Source: CAYLYP01 sp964387795 (lineage in GTDB: Bacteria > Bacteroidota > Bacteroidia > Bacteroidales > UBA7960). Taken from it: a DNA stretch of 64,000 nucleotides. Under the pieces are notes generated by a model. The model had not been told where the DNA came from, did not search any database, and saw only the letters and a program-made list of their open reading frames with translations. The DNA lies in assembly GCA_964387795.1 (NCBI GenBank), contig CAYLYP010000009.1:1-64000 (forward strand). Direction: 5' to 3'. Positions 34,916-43,278 of this stretch are shown here, one piece after another. The first letter of the stretch is position 1; each line of letters opens with the position of its first letter. The position numbers and the translations under genes are program-made.

Positions 34916-35051
34916 TTTTGTGTGTTTAAATGTTAAACAATATTTATTGATGTGTTTTCTTTTTCAACGATTCTTTTTCCGTCATAATGTGTGCCAAACC
35001 ATTTTTTTGAATCATTTTAAGACATTATTTCATGTTTAAAGGTTTGTTCCC

Positions 35052-35089
35052 AAAAAAAAATGTCAGACTGCATGACAATCTGACATTTT
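35052..35089 (-). terminator. Rho-independent terminator after secG
   Basis: On the minus strand AATGTCAGA pairs with TCTGACATT, followed by a run of nine T (A at 35052-35060 here). It lies 18 bp past the secG stop and separates that cluster from groES. Confidence 0.88.
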
Positions 35090-35107
35090 ATTCTGCTTTC
35101 TGATACC

Positions 35108-35464
35108 TTAGTTACTTTCAGGTTGAGCTGTTGGGGTTGTAGCCGGCTCAGCTTCTGGTGTGGTTTCAACAGGGCTTTGTGTGCTGGCTGGTATCTTTAA
35201 CTCAATCTGTGGGTCTTCCTTGGTGTTTTTTGAACCGCGTGGAATTACAAAAGCTGATGCCAATGTTAATACCAACAAGGCAACTGCAATTGTCCAGGTC
35301 GCTTTTTCAAGAAAATCTGTGGTTTTTCTTACACCCATAATCTGGTTACTGGATGAAAAATTACTTGCAAGACCGCCCCCTTTTGAGTTTTGAACCAATA
35401 CAATTAGTATCATCAATACACAGGTGATGAGTATCAGAACTGTTAAAAAAATGTATGCTCCCAT
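35108..35464 (-). CDS. secG: Preprotein translocase subunit SecG
   Basis: The 118-residue inner-membrane protein has two helices (about 4-25 and 56-75) and the conserved linker with VLVQNSKGGGLASNFSSSNQIMGVR given in parts: LVQNSKGGGLA and NQIMGVRKTTDFLEKAT. SecG associates with SecYE and helps SecA-driven export. The C-terminal extension (about 85-118) is Pro/Thr/Glu-rich, unusual in length but common in Bacteroidota. Gene is 3 bp after the TPR gene in a tight operon. Confidence 0.95.
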   Translation of the reverse strand: MGAYIFLTVLILITCVLMILIVLVQNSKGGGLASNFSSSNQIMGVRKTTDFLEKATWTIAVALLVLTLASAFVIPRGSKNTKEDPQIELKIPASTQSPVETTPEAEPATTPTAQPESN

Positions 35465-35467
35465 TAT

Positions 35468-36418
35468 TTATTCAGGTTTATTGATTTGATTTTTCAGCAA
35501 CTTAATTTTTTCTGCAAAGTAAGTGCTTTTTTCTGGAATTTTCAAACATAATTTTTCGTATGTGTCAATTGCCTTTTCAAAATTTCCCTGACGGGTATAA
35601 ATCAAGGCCAATGTTTCGCTTACCAACTGGCTGTCATCATGAACACTGCTGACCGCTAAGTTCTCTACTTCCGGTGGTAAATCTTTTTTTGCCACGATTC
35701 TTGGTTCTTCTTCTATAAACTTATCTATTAGATGTGTATAGCTTGGCTTTTTTGTTTTCCTTTGCTTTTCTTCCTGGCTTTTTTGATTTGCTTCGCTTTG
35801 TTTTTCCTTGTTTTTTTCTTCTTCTATTTCTTTTATCCTTTTTTGTACCTGGTCAACAAGGAGTTGTTTTCTTTCATCGGTGCTCAGGTCTCCTGTTGGA
35901 TGTGGATTGGGTGACAATGGAATAAATGGCTCTTGTGGCACTGCTTTTATAACAACAATTTCTTTTTTCTTGTCTCCTGTTTCTTGCGCTTCTTCTTTTT
36001 CTATTGTTTCTGGGCTTATAACAGATCCTGTTGTTTCTTTTATTTCTTCACGAGACTCATTTGCCTCATTTTCTGCCTCTTCTTTTATTTCATGGGAGGC
36101 TTCTTTTACTTCAATCACAGGGGGAACAGGTTCCTGGGTTTTTTCCTCCGCAACTTCTGTTACTTCTATCTGTTTTAGTGGTTGAAATCCTGCTGAGATG
36201 AGTTTTTGGAATCGCCTCCTGTCTTGTGCATAAGCTGATGCTTTTTTTACCTGTAACTCAAAGGCAACCCTTTCCCCTCCATCCATGTTTTTTGCTAACA
36301 GCATCTGTGCAATTTGCATATATGGATAGTCTTTACAAACATCCTGCAAAAACAGAAATGTTTTTGTATTAAGTAGTTCAGGCTTAACTGTAAGGTCTTT
36401 AAAGAGTTGCTTTTCCAT
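35468..36418 (-). CDS. TPR-containing protein, long charged linker
   Basis: The 316-residue protein starts with a helical region (LTVKPELLNTKTFLFLQDV), followed by a low-complexity Glu/Lys/Val linker (about 105-230) and a C-terminal tetratricopeptide segment (VSETLALIYTRQGNFEKAID, about 265-300). No signal peptide. In Bacteroidota this gene lies reproducibly between lptE and secG; its role is not known. A scaffold between the Sec and LPS machineries is speculation. Confidence 0.75.
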   Translation of the reverse strand: MEKQLFKDLTVKPELLNTKTFLFLQDVCKDYPYMQIAQMLLAKNMDGGERVAFELQVKKASAYAQDRRRFQKLISAGFQPLKQIEVTEVAEEKTQEPVPPVIEVKEASHEIKEEAENEANESREEIKETTGSVISPETIEKEEAQETGDKKKEIVVIKAVPQEPFIPLSPNPHPTGDLSTDERKQLLVDQVQKRIKEIEEEKNKEKQSEANQKSQEEKQRKTKKPSYTHLIDKFIEEEPRIVAKKDLPPEVENLAVSSVHDDSQLVSETLALIYTRQGNFEKAIDTYEKLCLKIPEKSTYFAEKIKLLKNQINKPE

Positions 36419-36430
36419 TTTAATAGTGTA

Positions 36431-36952
36431 CTACCAGTTTACCACAGATTTATTAAAAATATCATCTACAAGGGCTTCTGTGATTTGTTTTATGGCATCC
36501 GCCTCAATGCTTGGCAATGATAAACTGCTATCAAAGTCATAATATCTTGAAAAGGTCTGATCAAAATCTTGTTTTGGGTCTTTTTCGTTTGTGAATTTAA
36601 CCCTGACTGCAATTGTTAATCGGTTTTGAGAAGCAACATCCCCGCTCTGGATTGCAACGGGCTGCGTTCCATAGGATGTAATTGCTCCTTCAAAATTTAG
36701 GTCACCACCATTGTCAACCAATGTAAGACTTGTTTGCGAAATAAATTTATCTTTCAGGGCTTCGGTAAAAACCTGGCTTAAGGTGGGCTGAACCAATGGT
36801 GCCTGGTTTGGAAAATATAATATTGAAACCGTCTTTACATCTGGTGCAATTGATGCCCCGGTAAAGCTGTATATCCCGCATGAAGCCATGACAATAAGCC
36901 CCAGAACGGAAATAATTGTTGCTATACCTTTGCGCTTTTTGCTCCTTTTCAT
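36431..36952 (-). CDS. lptE: LptE family LPS-assembly lipoprotein
   Basis: The protein is 173 residues from the ATG at 36952 (MKRSKKRKGIAT); an ATG 15 bp upstream is the alternative. The signal sequence ends in LIVMASCGIYSFTGASI with a lipobox Cys. IAPDVKTVSILYFPNQAP and the following TFEALKDKF-like helix are typical of the Bacteroidota LptE family, which plugs the LptD barrel to insert LPS in the outer membrane. Its position next to the sigma-54 activator and secG is a conserved arrangement in this phylum. Confidence 0.9.
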   Translation of the reverse strand: MKRSKKRKGIATIISVLGLIVMASCGIYSFTGASIAPDVKTVSILYFPNQAPLVQPTLSQVFTEALKDKFISQTSLTLVDNGGDLNFEGAITSYGTQPVAIQSGDVASQNRLTIAVRVKFTNEKDPKQDFDQTFSRYYDFDSSLSLPSIEADAIKQITEALVDDIFNKSVVNW

Positions 36953-36986
36953 TTTTATGACTTGCATCGTTTTAGGGTTTATACGT

Positions 36987-38273
36987 TTATTCGTCTGTCA
37001 GGTTTCTTTCATCAAGATTATATTCTTTTATTTTTCGGTATAAGGTCCTTTCCGAAATCCCAAGTTCTTTTGCTGCTTTTTTGCGGCGGCCTTTATGTTT
37101 ATCTAATGCTTTTTTTAATAATTCCATTTCTTTTTTTTCAAGTGAAAGGGATTCATCAATAAAATCTGTTTCCTCTTCAAAGGATTCAATCACATGCTCA
37201 TGGGGTTTAACAGTAGTGTTTATTTCTATGTCGGACTGTTTGGGCATAACCTTCATCGCTGAAGTTTCATGATATATTGTTTCGGGATGAGTGGGTTCCT
37301 GATCCCAATAAGTCTGTTCAACATCTACCTTTGGCCTTACTCCATAGGCTACCTGTTTAATGACATTTGTCTCTTTCCTGAGCTCCGCAATTTCTTTTCG
37401 CATGTCAAATAGCAAGGTATAGAGCAATTCACGTTCCGAAAAATCACTTTCTGCCCTGATGTCTTTTGCCAATACGGGTAATTGGTTTTCTTTATGGGCT
37501 GGAATATATCTTGCAAGGATTTCTGCATCTATAGAGCGGTTTTGTTCTATCACCGATATTTGTTCGACCATATTTTTTAACTGGCGAACATTACCCGACC
37601 AATGATAGTTTATTAACATCTGCTGGGCTTCGTAATTTAGTTGAAGCATTGGCATTCTGTATTTCTCGGCAAAATCGGAAGCAAATTTTTTAAACAATAA
37701 AATAATATCTTCTTTTCTCTCGCGTAAAGCAGGAATAATAATCGGAACTGTGTTTAAACGGTAATACAAATCTTCCCTGAATTTTCCCCTGTGGATGGCT
37801 TCAGTGAGATTGACATTGGTGGCGGCTACTACCCTTACATCTGTTTTTTGAACTGCCGACGAACCTACCTTTAAAAATTCTCCGCTCTCCAGCACCCTGA
37901 GTAAGCGTACCTGGGTCAATAATGGTAGTTCAGCTACTTCATCCAAAAAGATTGTGCCCCCGTTTACAACTTCAAAATATCCTTTACGGGCTTCGTGGGC
38001 CCCTGTAAATGAACCTTTTTCGTGACCAAAGAGCTCTGAATCTATTGTGCCTTCTGGGATTGCTCCACAGTTAACTGCTATGTATGGGCCATGCTTACGG
38101 GCACTCAACTGGTGAATGATCTTTGGAAAAGACTCTTTTCCTGTTCCACTTTCTCCTGTTATCAATACCGTAATATCTGTCGGGGCTACCTGACGGGCTA
38201 TGTCTATTGCTCTTTCCAATAGTTTTGAATTTCCAATGATACCAAATCTTTGTTTGATGGCAGAGATATCCAT
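36987..38273 (-). CDS. Sigma-54-interacting transcription activator without receiver domain
   Basis: The 428-residue protein begins directly with the AAA+ domain: Walker A GESGTGKE (40-47), the sigma-54 contact loop GSFTGA (87-92; A to S against the usual GAFTGA), Walker B GGTIFLDEVAELP and the WSGNVRQLKN region. A poorly conserved middle (about 270-380) is followed by a Fis-type helix-turn-helix (KAAKELGISERTLYRKIKEY). With no receiver or sensor domain it must be controlled by amount or by a partner. It heads the operon with lptE, the TPR protein and secG, an order I recognise from other Bacteroidota. Confidence 0.92.
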   Translation of the reverse strand: MDISAIKQRFGIIGNSKLLERAIDIARQVAPTDITVLITGESGTGKESFPKIIHQLSARKHGPYIAVNCGAIPEGTIDSELFGHEKGSFTGAHEARKGYFEVVNGGTIFLDEVAELPLLTQVRLLRVLESGEFLKVGSSAVQKTDVRVVAATNVNLTEAIHRGKFREDLYYRLNTVPIIIPALRERKEDIILLFKKFASDFAEKYRMPMLQLNYEAQQMLINYHWSGNVRQLKNMVEQISVIEQNRSIDAEILARYIPAHKENQLPVLAKDIRAESDFSERELLYTLLFDMRKEIAELRKETNVIKQVAYGVRPKVDVEQTYWDQEPTHPETIYHETSAMKVMPKQSDIEINTTVKPHEHVIESFEEETDFIDESLSLEKKEMELLKKALDKHKGRRKKAAKELGISERTLYRKIKEYNLDERNLTDE

Positions 38274-38422
38274 TATCTTATGTTGTTTTTTATGGTGCCA
38301 TTTCGCTATTTTATAAAAAAACTGTCAAAATGGCTGCTTTTTGCAAAAATACCACTTAATTTTAAAAAAAATGTCAGAAATGCCCTGCTTTTGTGTAAAA
38401 AGTGTTAAGGCATACTTGTAAA

Positions 38423-38552
38423 TAGGGTCTGATGAAAAAAGCTAACGCAAACAAGATGTAAACATATTAGCTCTTCCCTTGTATGCGATATTATGAAATG
38501 ACATTATAAAAAATATACATCCTGCCTGTTAAGTGTTTTTCAGCAGACCCTA
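38423..38552 (+). mobile_element. MITE, internally deleted copy 2 (130 bp)
   Basis: It keeps both ends (TAGGGTCTGATGAAAAA and the complement of TAGGGTCTGCTGAAAAA) but lacks the internal hairpin arm that full copies have between about 18 and 108 bp. The junction reads GAAAAAAGCTAACGCAAAC. It has the same orientation as copy 1 and sits 150 bp upstream of the sigma-54 activator gene, in the 361-bp gap 38274-38634, which holds nothing else. Confidence 0.82.
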
Positions 38553-38634
38553 AGTAAGCACTTAATTGTATCTGATTTGAAATGGATTTAATTCGCCTAT
38601 AAGGATTTTTTTTATAAAACCTATGCCTCAGTTA

Positions 38635-39549
38635 TTAATCCGGCTCAATAAAACTAAGATATGCCTTATTGGCTTCGACAATAAGCCTGATTTCATTCCC
38701 CATAATTAATGGAAGGTTAAGATCCTGATGCCCGGCAGGGAAACCAAAACAAACAGGATAATCATAAGTACTTACTGCATCTGAAATAATCTCAAAAGCA
38801 TTTTTACCAAATGGGATTGCATTGTCATGCATGTCTGACATGCTTCCAACAATAAGGCCTTTAAGCTTGGATAATTTGCCTGATCTCTTAAACGAAACCA
38901 TCATCCTGTCTATATGATAAAGATATTCGTCAAGGTCTTCTATAAAAAGGATTTTATTATTTGTGTCAAGATCTGATTCAGAGCCTATAAGGCTATATAA
39001 TACTGATAAATTACCCCCTACCAGTGTTCCCTGTGTAGTTCCAATACGGTTTAGGGGATGGGGGTTTACGGTATAATCAGGTTTAAGCCCAAATAATGTA
39101 AGATGAAGTGTGGTTAATGCATTGATGCCTTCAGGTGAATTGGCAAAGGTAAGGGGCATAGGTGCATGAAGGGTTTTCACACCTGCATTTTGATGAATAT
39201 GTGAATGTAATACTGTAGTATCACTAAAACCTACAATCCATTTGGGATGGGTTTTTAAAGCCGAAAAATCTATATGTTCAAGTATTCGGACTGTGCCATA
39301 GCCTCCCCTTGCACAAAAGATGGCTTTGATGTCTTCGTCCTTGAGCATTGCCTGAAAATCAGATGCCCTTACTTTGTCATTCCCCGCAAACTGATTGTCC
39401 TCTTCATAAAGCGATGGCGATAGCCTTACCTCCAGCCCCCATGACTTGATAATGTTAATGGCTGATAATAGTTCTTCGGGTTTCACTTTCCTTGCGGTTG
39501 CTGTGATGCCTACTTTATCCCCTGTTTTTAGTGGCGCCGGTGTTATCAT
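38635..39549 (-). CDS. LD-carboxypeptidase (S66 family)
   Basis: The 304-residue cytoplasmic protein matches the S66 family. FCARGGYGTVRILEHID is the oxyanion region, VGFSDTTVLHSHIHQ holds the nucleophile Ser of the GFSD motif, LFIEDLDEYLYHIDRM the catalytic Glu, and PAGHQDLNLPLIMGN the catalytic His. Members trim the terminal D-Ala from muropeptides during wall recycling; MccF-type relatives cleave peptide-nucleotide antibiotics. The length and motifs fit LdcA better, but the distinction is not certain. It stands alone. Confidence 0.9.
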   Translation of the reverse strand: MITPAPLKTGDKVGITATARKVKPEELLSAINIIKSWGLEVRLSPSLYEEDNQFAGNDKVRASDFQAMLKDEDIKAIFCARGGYGTVRILEHIDFSALKTHPKWIVGFSDTTVLHSHIHQNAGVKTLHAPMPLTFANSPEGINALTTLHLTLFGLKPDYTVNPHPLNRIGTTQGTLVGGNLSVLYSLIGSESDLDTNNKILFIEDLDEYLYHIDRMMVSFKRSGKLSKLKGLIVGSMSDMHDNAIPFGKNAFEIISDAVSTYDYPVCFGFPAGHQDLNLPLIMGNEIRLIVEANKAYLSFIEPD

Positions 39550-39794
39550 AAGCCATCTTTGTTTTTCAGGTTTTTATTATCGGATATTCGATACAAGTGC
39601 TAAATTAACAAAAAAAAACCTTTAAAACGAAAACATTTTAAAAATTGAGTTTCATTGAATGTTTTTGTTCCCCTTAAAGAGTTTGATATATTAATTTTCG
39701 AAAAGGAACAGGCTTTCCATTTCTGTATAGATAATCATAATTCAAATCCAATTGTTGCTGATTCAAAGGTAATCAACCCAAATTGAGAAGTAAT

Positions 39795-39840
39795 GCTTTT
39801 TAAAATATATATTGTTAAATGCTGTTTTTCAGCAAACCCT
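39795..39840 (+). repeat. Degenerate MITE right end
   Basis: AAAATATATATTGTTAAATG then TGTTTTTCAGCAAACCCT resembles the right end of the MITE (ATATACATCCTGCCTGTTAA then GTGTTTTTCAGCAGACCCT) with several changes. No left end is seen; the rest of 39550-39936 is AT-rich and shows nothing else. Confidence 0.55.
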
Positions 39841-39936
39841 GCTTATGGTTTCTAATGATATTTATATCATTTCTTGTGTTTGGCCGGTAACTATTAATAT
39901 AAGATTGGACCTGATACTTCTTTTGTATTGAAAACA

Positions 39937-40815
39937 TCAAAAAAGATATTTTGCTATGCTGATTGCGGAAGAAATTATTATCAGGGTTCCAACAAGGGCT
40001 GTGAGCATCTTTTTTTTCATTTTTACAGATATAAGTGCCCCAAAAGGAGCAGCTATTACACCGCCCAATATCAGTCCGATTACGATATCCCAGTTTTCGA
40101 TTCCCACAAAAAACAAAAAAATGCCTGCACTTACAAAGGTGATAAAAAACTCAGCTGTGTTGACTGTGCCAATTGTTTTTGATGGGTTGTTCCCCTGAAC
40201 AATAATATTTGAAGTAACAATTGGGCCCCATCCTCCTCCGCCTGTTGCATCAAAAAAGCCGCCAAACAGTGCTAAAGCTTTTACATGTTTGGGCTCTTTT
40301 AAAACGGAAGCTTTGTTAAATATGCCTTTGATAAATATCAGTATCCCAAGTATCAACAGATAGGCTGCAATATATGGTTTTAAGATGTTCCCGTCAAACA
40401 CATTGCTGATAAGATAGGCTCCTGCTATTGAGCCTGCTATTCCTGGCAGTATTAGCTTTAAAAATAGTTTTTTATCAATATTGTTTAATGCAAGGTGAGA
40501 TATGCCCGACACCCCGGTAGTAAATACTTCGGCAGTATGAACAGCAGCTGTTGCCATTCGGGGAGGGATGCCAAGAAATAATAAAAAAGAAGAACTGCTT
40601 ACACCATAAGCCATTCCCAGCGAACCATCAATAATCTGCGCAGCAAAACCAATTAGGCAATATACTAAAAAGCCTGATCCGGCATCACTTATAGCCAGGC
40701 TTATACCGGTTCCCGAGTTAATGGCGAGTATTACTATTAAACTGACAATAAGCACTATGATAGCTATGATAATGTGCCAGCTTTCAATCAGGTTGTTTTG
40801 AAGGCTTCGTGTCAT
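39937..40815 (-). CDS. TauE/SafE family membrane permease
   Basis: The 292-residue protein has about eight transmembrane helices. The repeated signature is visible in FAAQIIDGSLGMAYGVSSSS near residue 55 and its second-half counterpart FGGFFDATGGGGWGPIVTS near 185. TauE/SafE proteins export sulfite or sulfonates, or import organosulfur or carboxylates; the substrate here is undetermined. The gene is alone, and no sulfur-metabolism genes are in this window. Confidence 0.9.
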   Translation of the reverse strand: MTRSLQNNLIESWHIIIAIIVLIVSLIVILAINSGTGISLAISDAGSGFLVYCLIGFAAQIIDGSLGMAYGVSSSSFLLFLGIPPRMATAAVHTAEVFTTGVSGISHLALNNIDKKLFLKLILPGIAGSIAGAYLISNVFDGNILKPYIAAYLLILGILIFIKGIFNKASVLKEPKHVKALALFGGFFDATGGGGWGPIVTSNIIVQGNNPSKTIGTVNTAEFFITFVSAGIFLFFVGIENWDIVIGLILGGVIAAPFGALISVKMKKKMLTALVGTLIIISSAISIAKYLF

Positions 40816-40926
40816 CCCTGAATTTTTTTAAGCTATAAAAGTAATATTTTTTTGTAACTCTATCTTTCTTACTGCAATCAGGGAGGATAAAAAATAATTA
40901 TGCCTTATAGACCAAAATATTGAAAA

Positions 40927-40956
40927 TAAAAAAACCGGGCGCTGACAACGCCCGGC
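40927..40956 (-). terminator. Rho-independent terminator of the helical lipoprotein gene
   Basis: On the minus strand CCGGGCG and CGCCCGG pair around a 7-base loop, followed by a T-run (A-run at 40928-40934 in the plus strand). It lies 32 bp beyond the stop at 40988. Confidence 0.9.
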
Positions 40957-40987
40957 ATTCGTGTGTTTCTGTTTTGGTTAAACCAAA

Positions 40988-41575
40988 TTATTTTTTAGGA
41001 GAAAATGCAAGTAAATCGTTCTGGATTGTAGCTGCTTTTTCTTTTAATGCAGTTACTTTTTCCATTGCTGTCATGAAGTCACCATTGCTAACAAGGGTGT
41101 TTACTTCTGCGATAGATGATTCCATAACTGTGATTTCGTTCTGGATAGTTTCTAAAGCTGCTTTGTTTTTAGCGTTAGCAACGATTTTTCCAAAAGCGTC
41201 TTTTTCTTCAGTTACAATTGTATTTACTTCAGCTACTAATGCTTCAACCTGAGTGCGTACTTCTGCTTTGCGGGTTTCTGCAGTTACTTTTAAGCTATCA
41301 GCAGCGGTAGTGATAACGTTTAATTTTTCAACGAATGGTTTGTAATCACGTTTTCCAAATGATTCTTCTTTCTGTGCTTCGATACCTGCTAAAGCTGCAG
41401 TTAATGAATCATTCAATGCTGTGAATTCTGCTGCCATGTAACGGTCTGCTTCAACTGCTTTTGCTGCTTCAATAGCTGCCTGAGCTTTTTCAATTTCTAC
41501 GGTTGGAGCTTGTTTACATGAACTCATTGCGAAAACCATCATTAATGCTGCTGCACCTAAAATAATCTTTTTCAT
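40988..41575 (-). CDS. Helical coiled-coil lipoprotein (DUF4398-like), likely abundant
   Basis: The 195-residue lipoprotein has signal and lipobox (MVFAMSSCKQAP) and a mature part that is nearly all helix with alanine heptads: EKAQAAIEAAKAVEADRYM, LNDSLTAALAGIEAQ. The N-terminal segment is like DUF4398. Codon choice differs from neighbours (GCT/GCA, ACT, GTT strongly preferred), and it has a strong terminator, signs of high expression. It resembles Lpp/Pcp-like structural envelope proteins in design, but there is no C-terminal Lys pattern to claim peptidoglycan attachment. Confidence 0.8.
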   Translation of the reverse strand: MKKIILGAAALMMVFAMSSCKQAPTVEIEKAQAAIEAAKAVEADRYMAAEFTALNDSLTAALAGIEAQKEESFGKRDYKPFVEKLNVITTAADSLKVTAETRKAEVRTQVEALVAEVNTIVTEEKDAFGKIVANAKNKAALETIQNEITVMESSIAEVNTLVSNGDFMTAMEKVTALKEKAATIQNDLLAFSPKK

Positions 41576-41660
41576 TGTCTGTTTTTTTAATTGGTTTGTT
41601 TTTATGTTCTTTGTTTCGTGGCCATTTAAAACTTTTGGGCTTTTAACGGCGATCTTAACT

Positions 41661-41677
41661 TTCCAATTCGCGTGCCA
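41661..41677 (-). promoter_or_regulatory. Sigma-54-like -24/-12 element
   Basis: On the minus strand the sequence TGGCACGCGAATTGGAA lies about 86-102 bp upstream of the lipoprotein start. It matches the sigma-54 consensus TGGCACGnnnnTTGCW at the -24 box in full and at TTG of the -12 box; the usual C of TTGC is G. Two sigma-54 activators are encoded in this window, so the factor must be in use here. The -12 mismatch keeps this tentative. Confidence 0.35.
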
Positions 41678-41903
41678 CAGTTTTTAAGTGTCACTAAAAC
41701 AGCATTATAACAAAAATGCTGATTTTTTATTGCCTAATTATTAAAGAAAACTGTTTTTTACCTTATTGCCCTGTCTATTATCACTATCAGGGCTTTTTCG
41801 ATGATTTTTACCTCCTGGCCCAAACTGCATCACTGTAAGATTTTTTTACAATGTGTAAATTTTCTTTACACTTTTACTTCCTAAAGTGTATTTTGATTGT
41901 AAT

Positions 41904-42136
41904 TTGGGTGCGCATTGAAAGTCTTTAAAACTGTAAATGCAGGATAAAAATGTGAAATTGCATAAAAACACTATAAGCCTGTGGAAACTTAACTTATGAT
42001 AAAATAAAGGCTTATAATGACAAGACACTGATATATTCGCACACAAGGAAATAAATATCCTTTCATTCACTATAAAAATAAATGAACTGTATTGGTTATA
42101 TATCCTTCTGGTTAAGTGTTTTTCAACAAATCCTGA
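41904..42136 (+). repeat. Worn full-length MITE copy
   Basis: The left end GGGTGCGCATTGAAAGTCTTT, quoted here as GGGTGCGCATTG plus AAAGTCTTT, the centre GAAATTGCATAAAAACACTA, and the right end GGTTAAGTGTTTTTCAACAA correspond in order to MITE copy 1 (603-831), at nearly the same length. The ends have lost perfect complementarity. The right end falls against the stop codon of the next gene (42137). Upstream, 41576-41900 contains only the promoter region of the helical lipoprotein. Confidence 0.65.
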
Positions 42137-42796
42137 TTAATCAAAATATTTCATTCCTACATATTTCAGGCATTGATGTCTTACATTTTTCAAGAATTCA
42201 TTAATGTTTGTATCGGTGGGTTCGATATCTGATTTTAAATTGAAGTGATACATTGGGAATGGCCCCCAACCACTTTCTTCTGGATCAAATGTTAGCCAGA
42301 TTTCAATCATTAGGTTGCCTTTTTCATCTTTTAGTTCTTCAGGCAGTTCAATTATCCTGACATTCAATAATTTTATATAATCAGTTTTTTGGTGCCTTGT
42401 AAGGTCTAGGGTGTCACCTATATAATTAACATATTTTGATTCTGTATTGAAGGCCTTTATTAATAATTCAGGTGTTAATAAGCCTTTTAGAAAAAGCATG
42501 CTTATTAAACTGTCCTGTTGATTATATATTTTTTCTGCTTCTTCATAATTATCAAAACCAGTTAGAAAACCAAGAAAAACTTCTTCATATAATATCATTT
42601 CGGCACTATCAGTTCTGTAAGTTGTTAAACTAAGGGTGTCATTTCTTATTATTTCCAGCCTTCCTGTCTGTCTTGGATACTCGCAGTCCAATTTTGAAAT
42701 AGAATAATAGGCATCTTCATGTTTTTCCATTATTTCTTGCCCAAATGTTGTCAAGCTGATTAATACCAAGAAAGAGATGATTACTGTTTGTTTCAT
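42137..42796 (-). CDS. Exported protein of unknown family
   Basis: The 219-residue protein has a signal peptide (ISFLVLISLTTFGQ, cut near 20) and an acidic mature part with no cysteine pair, metal motif or repeats that I recognise. The C-terminal half, IEIWLTFDPEESGWGPFPMY, is somewhat like small secreted Bacteroidota proteins. It is monocistronic, with 482 bp of non-coding DNA before it. Confidence 0.65.
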   Translation of the reverse strand: MKQTVIISFLVLISLTTFGQEIMEKHEDAYYSISKLDCEYPRQTGRLEIIRNDTLSLTTYRTDSAEMILYEEVFLGFLTGFDNYEEAEKIYNQQDSLISMLFLKGLLTPELLIKAFNTESKYVNYIGDTLDLTRHQKTDYIKLLNVRIIELPEELKDEKGNLMIEIWLTFDPEESGWGPFPMYHFNLKSDIEPTDTNINEFLKNVRHQCLKYVGMKYFD

Positions 42797-43278
42797 TTTA
42801 AGTGTTTCTTATTGTTAATCATTTGTGCGTTAAACTCTTATGAGTCATTATAGCAAATAAGGCTGTTTGAAAAAACGTTTGATTAAGCCATTTGAACAAT
42901 AATGGGTTTACAAGTAAATTTTTCCCAGACCTGTTTTTAACGAATTTCATTTAGCATTGACATAATGAATCATGAATTCATTATACCCAAAACCTTCCTG
43001 CTTCACTGAAAAAAAAGAAAAACTTTTTAAGCTACTTGTTTTTGTTTAGAAGTAGTTTGAATGCATTAATGACTACTAAAATATAAAAAATGTGGCTAAA
43101 ACAAAAATATTTTGGTGATCTAAAATATTTTGTATTATAATGAAGGGAAAAAGGTCTGTAATCGTATTTATTAAAATACACTTTGAATCCAGATAAGGAT
43201 TAATTAAAACGGAGTACATGAAAAAAACCCTAAACCATTGGTAATTCTCTTGATTTGTGCTTTATTCAATCAAAAGCT
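42797..43278. other. AT-rich intergenic region, no gene seen
   Basis: A 482-bp stretch between the unknown exported protein (minus) and the end of the epimerase gene. It has short direct repeats of AAAATATTTTG near 43105-43135, but no open frame and no strong hairpin. Confidence 0.4.

Noticed and set aside
34916..35050. CIRCE or sigma-54 site before groES
   Set aside because: No TTAGCACTC-N9-GAGTGCTAA is present. TGGCACACATTATGACG on the minus strand has a good -24 box, but the -12 box ATGAC does not fit.
41846..42070. A 74-codon frame on the minus strand
   Set aside because: It falls within the worn MITE copy and AT-rich DNA; a chance frame.
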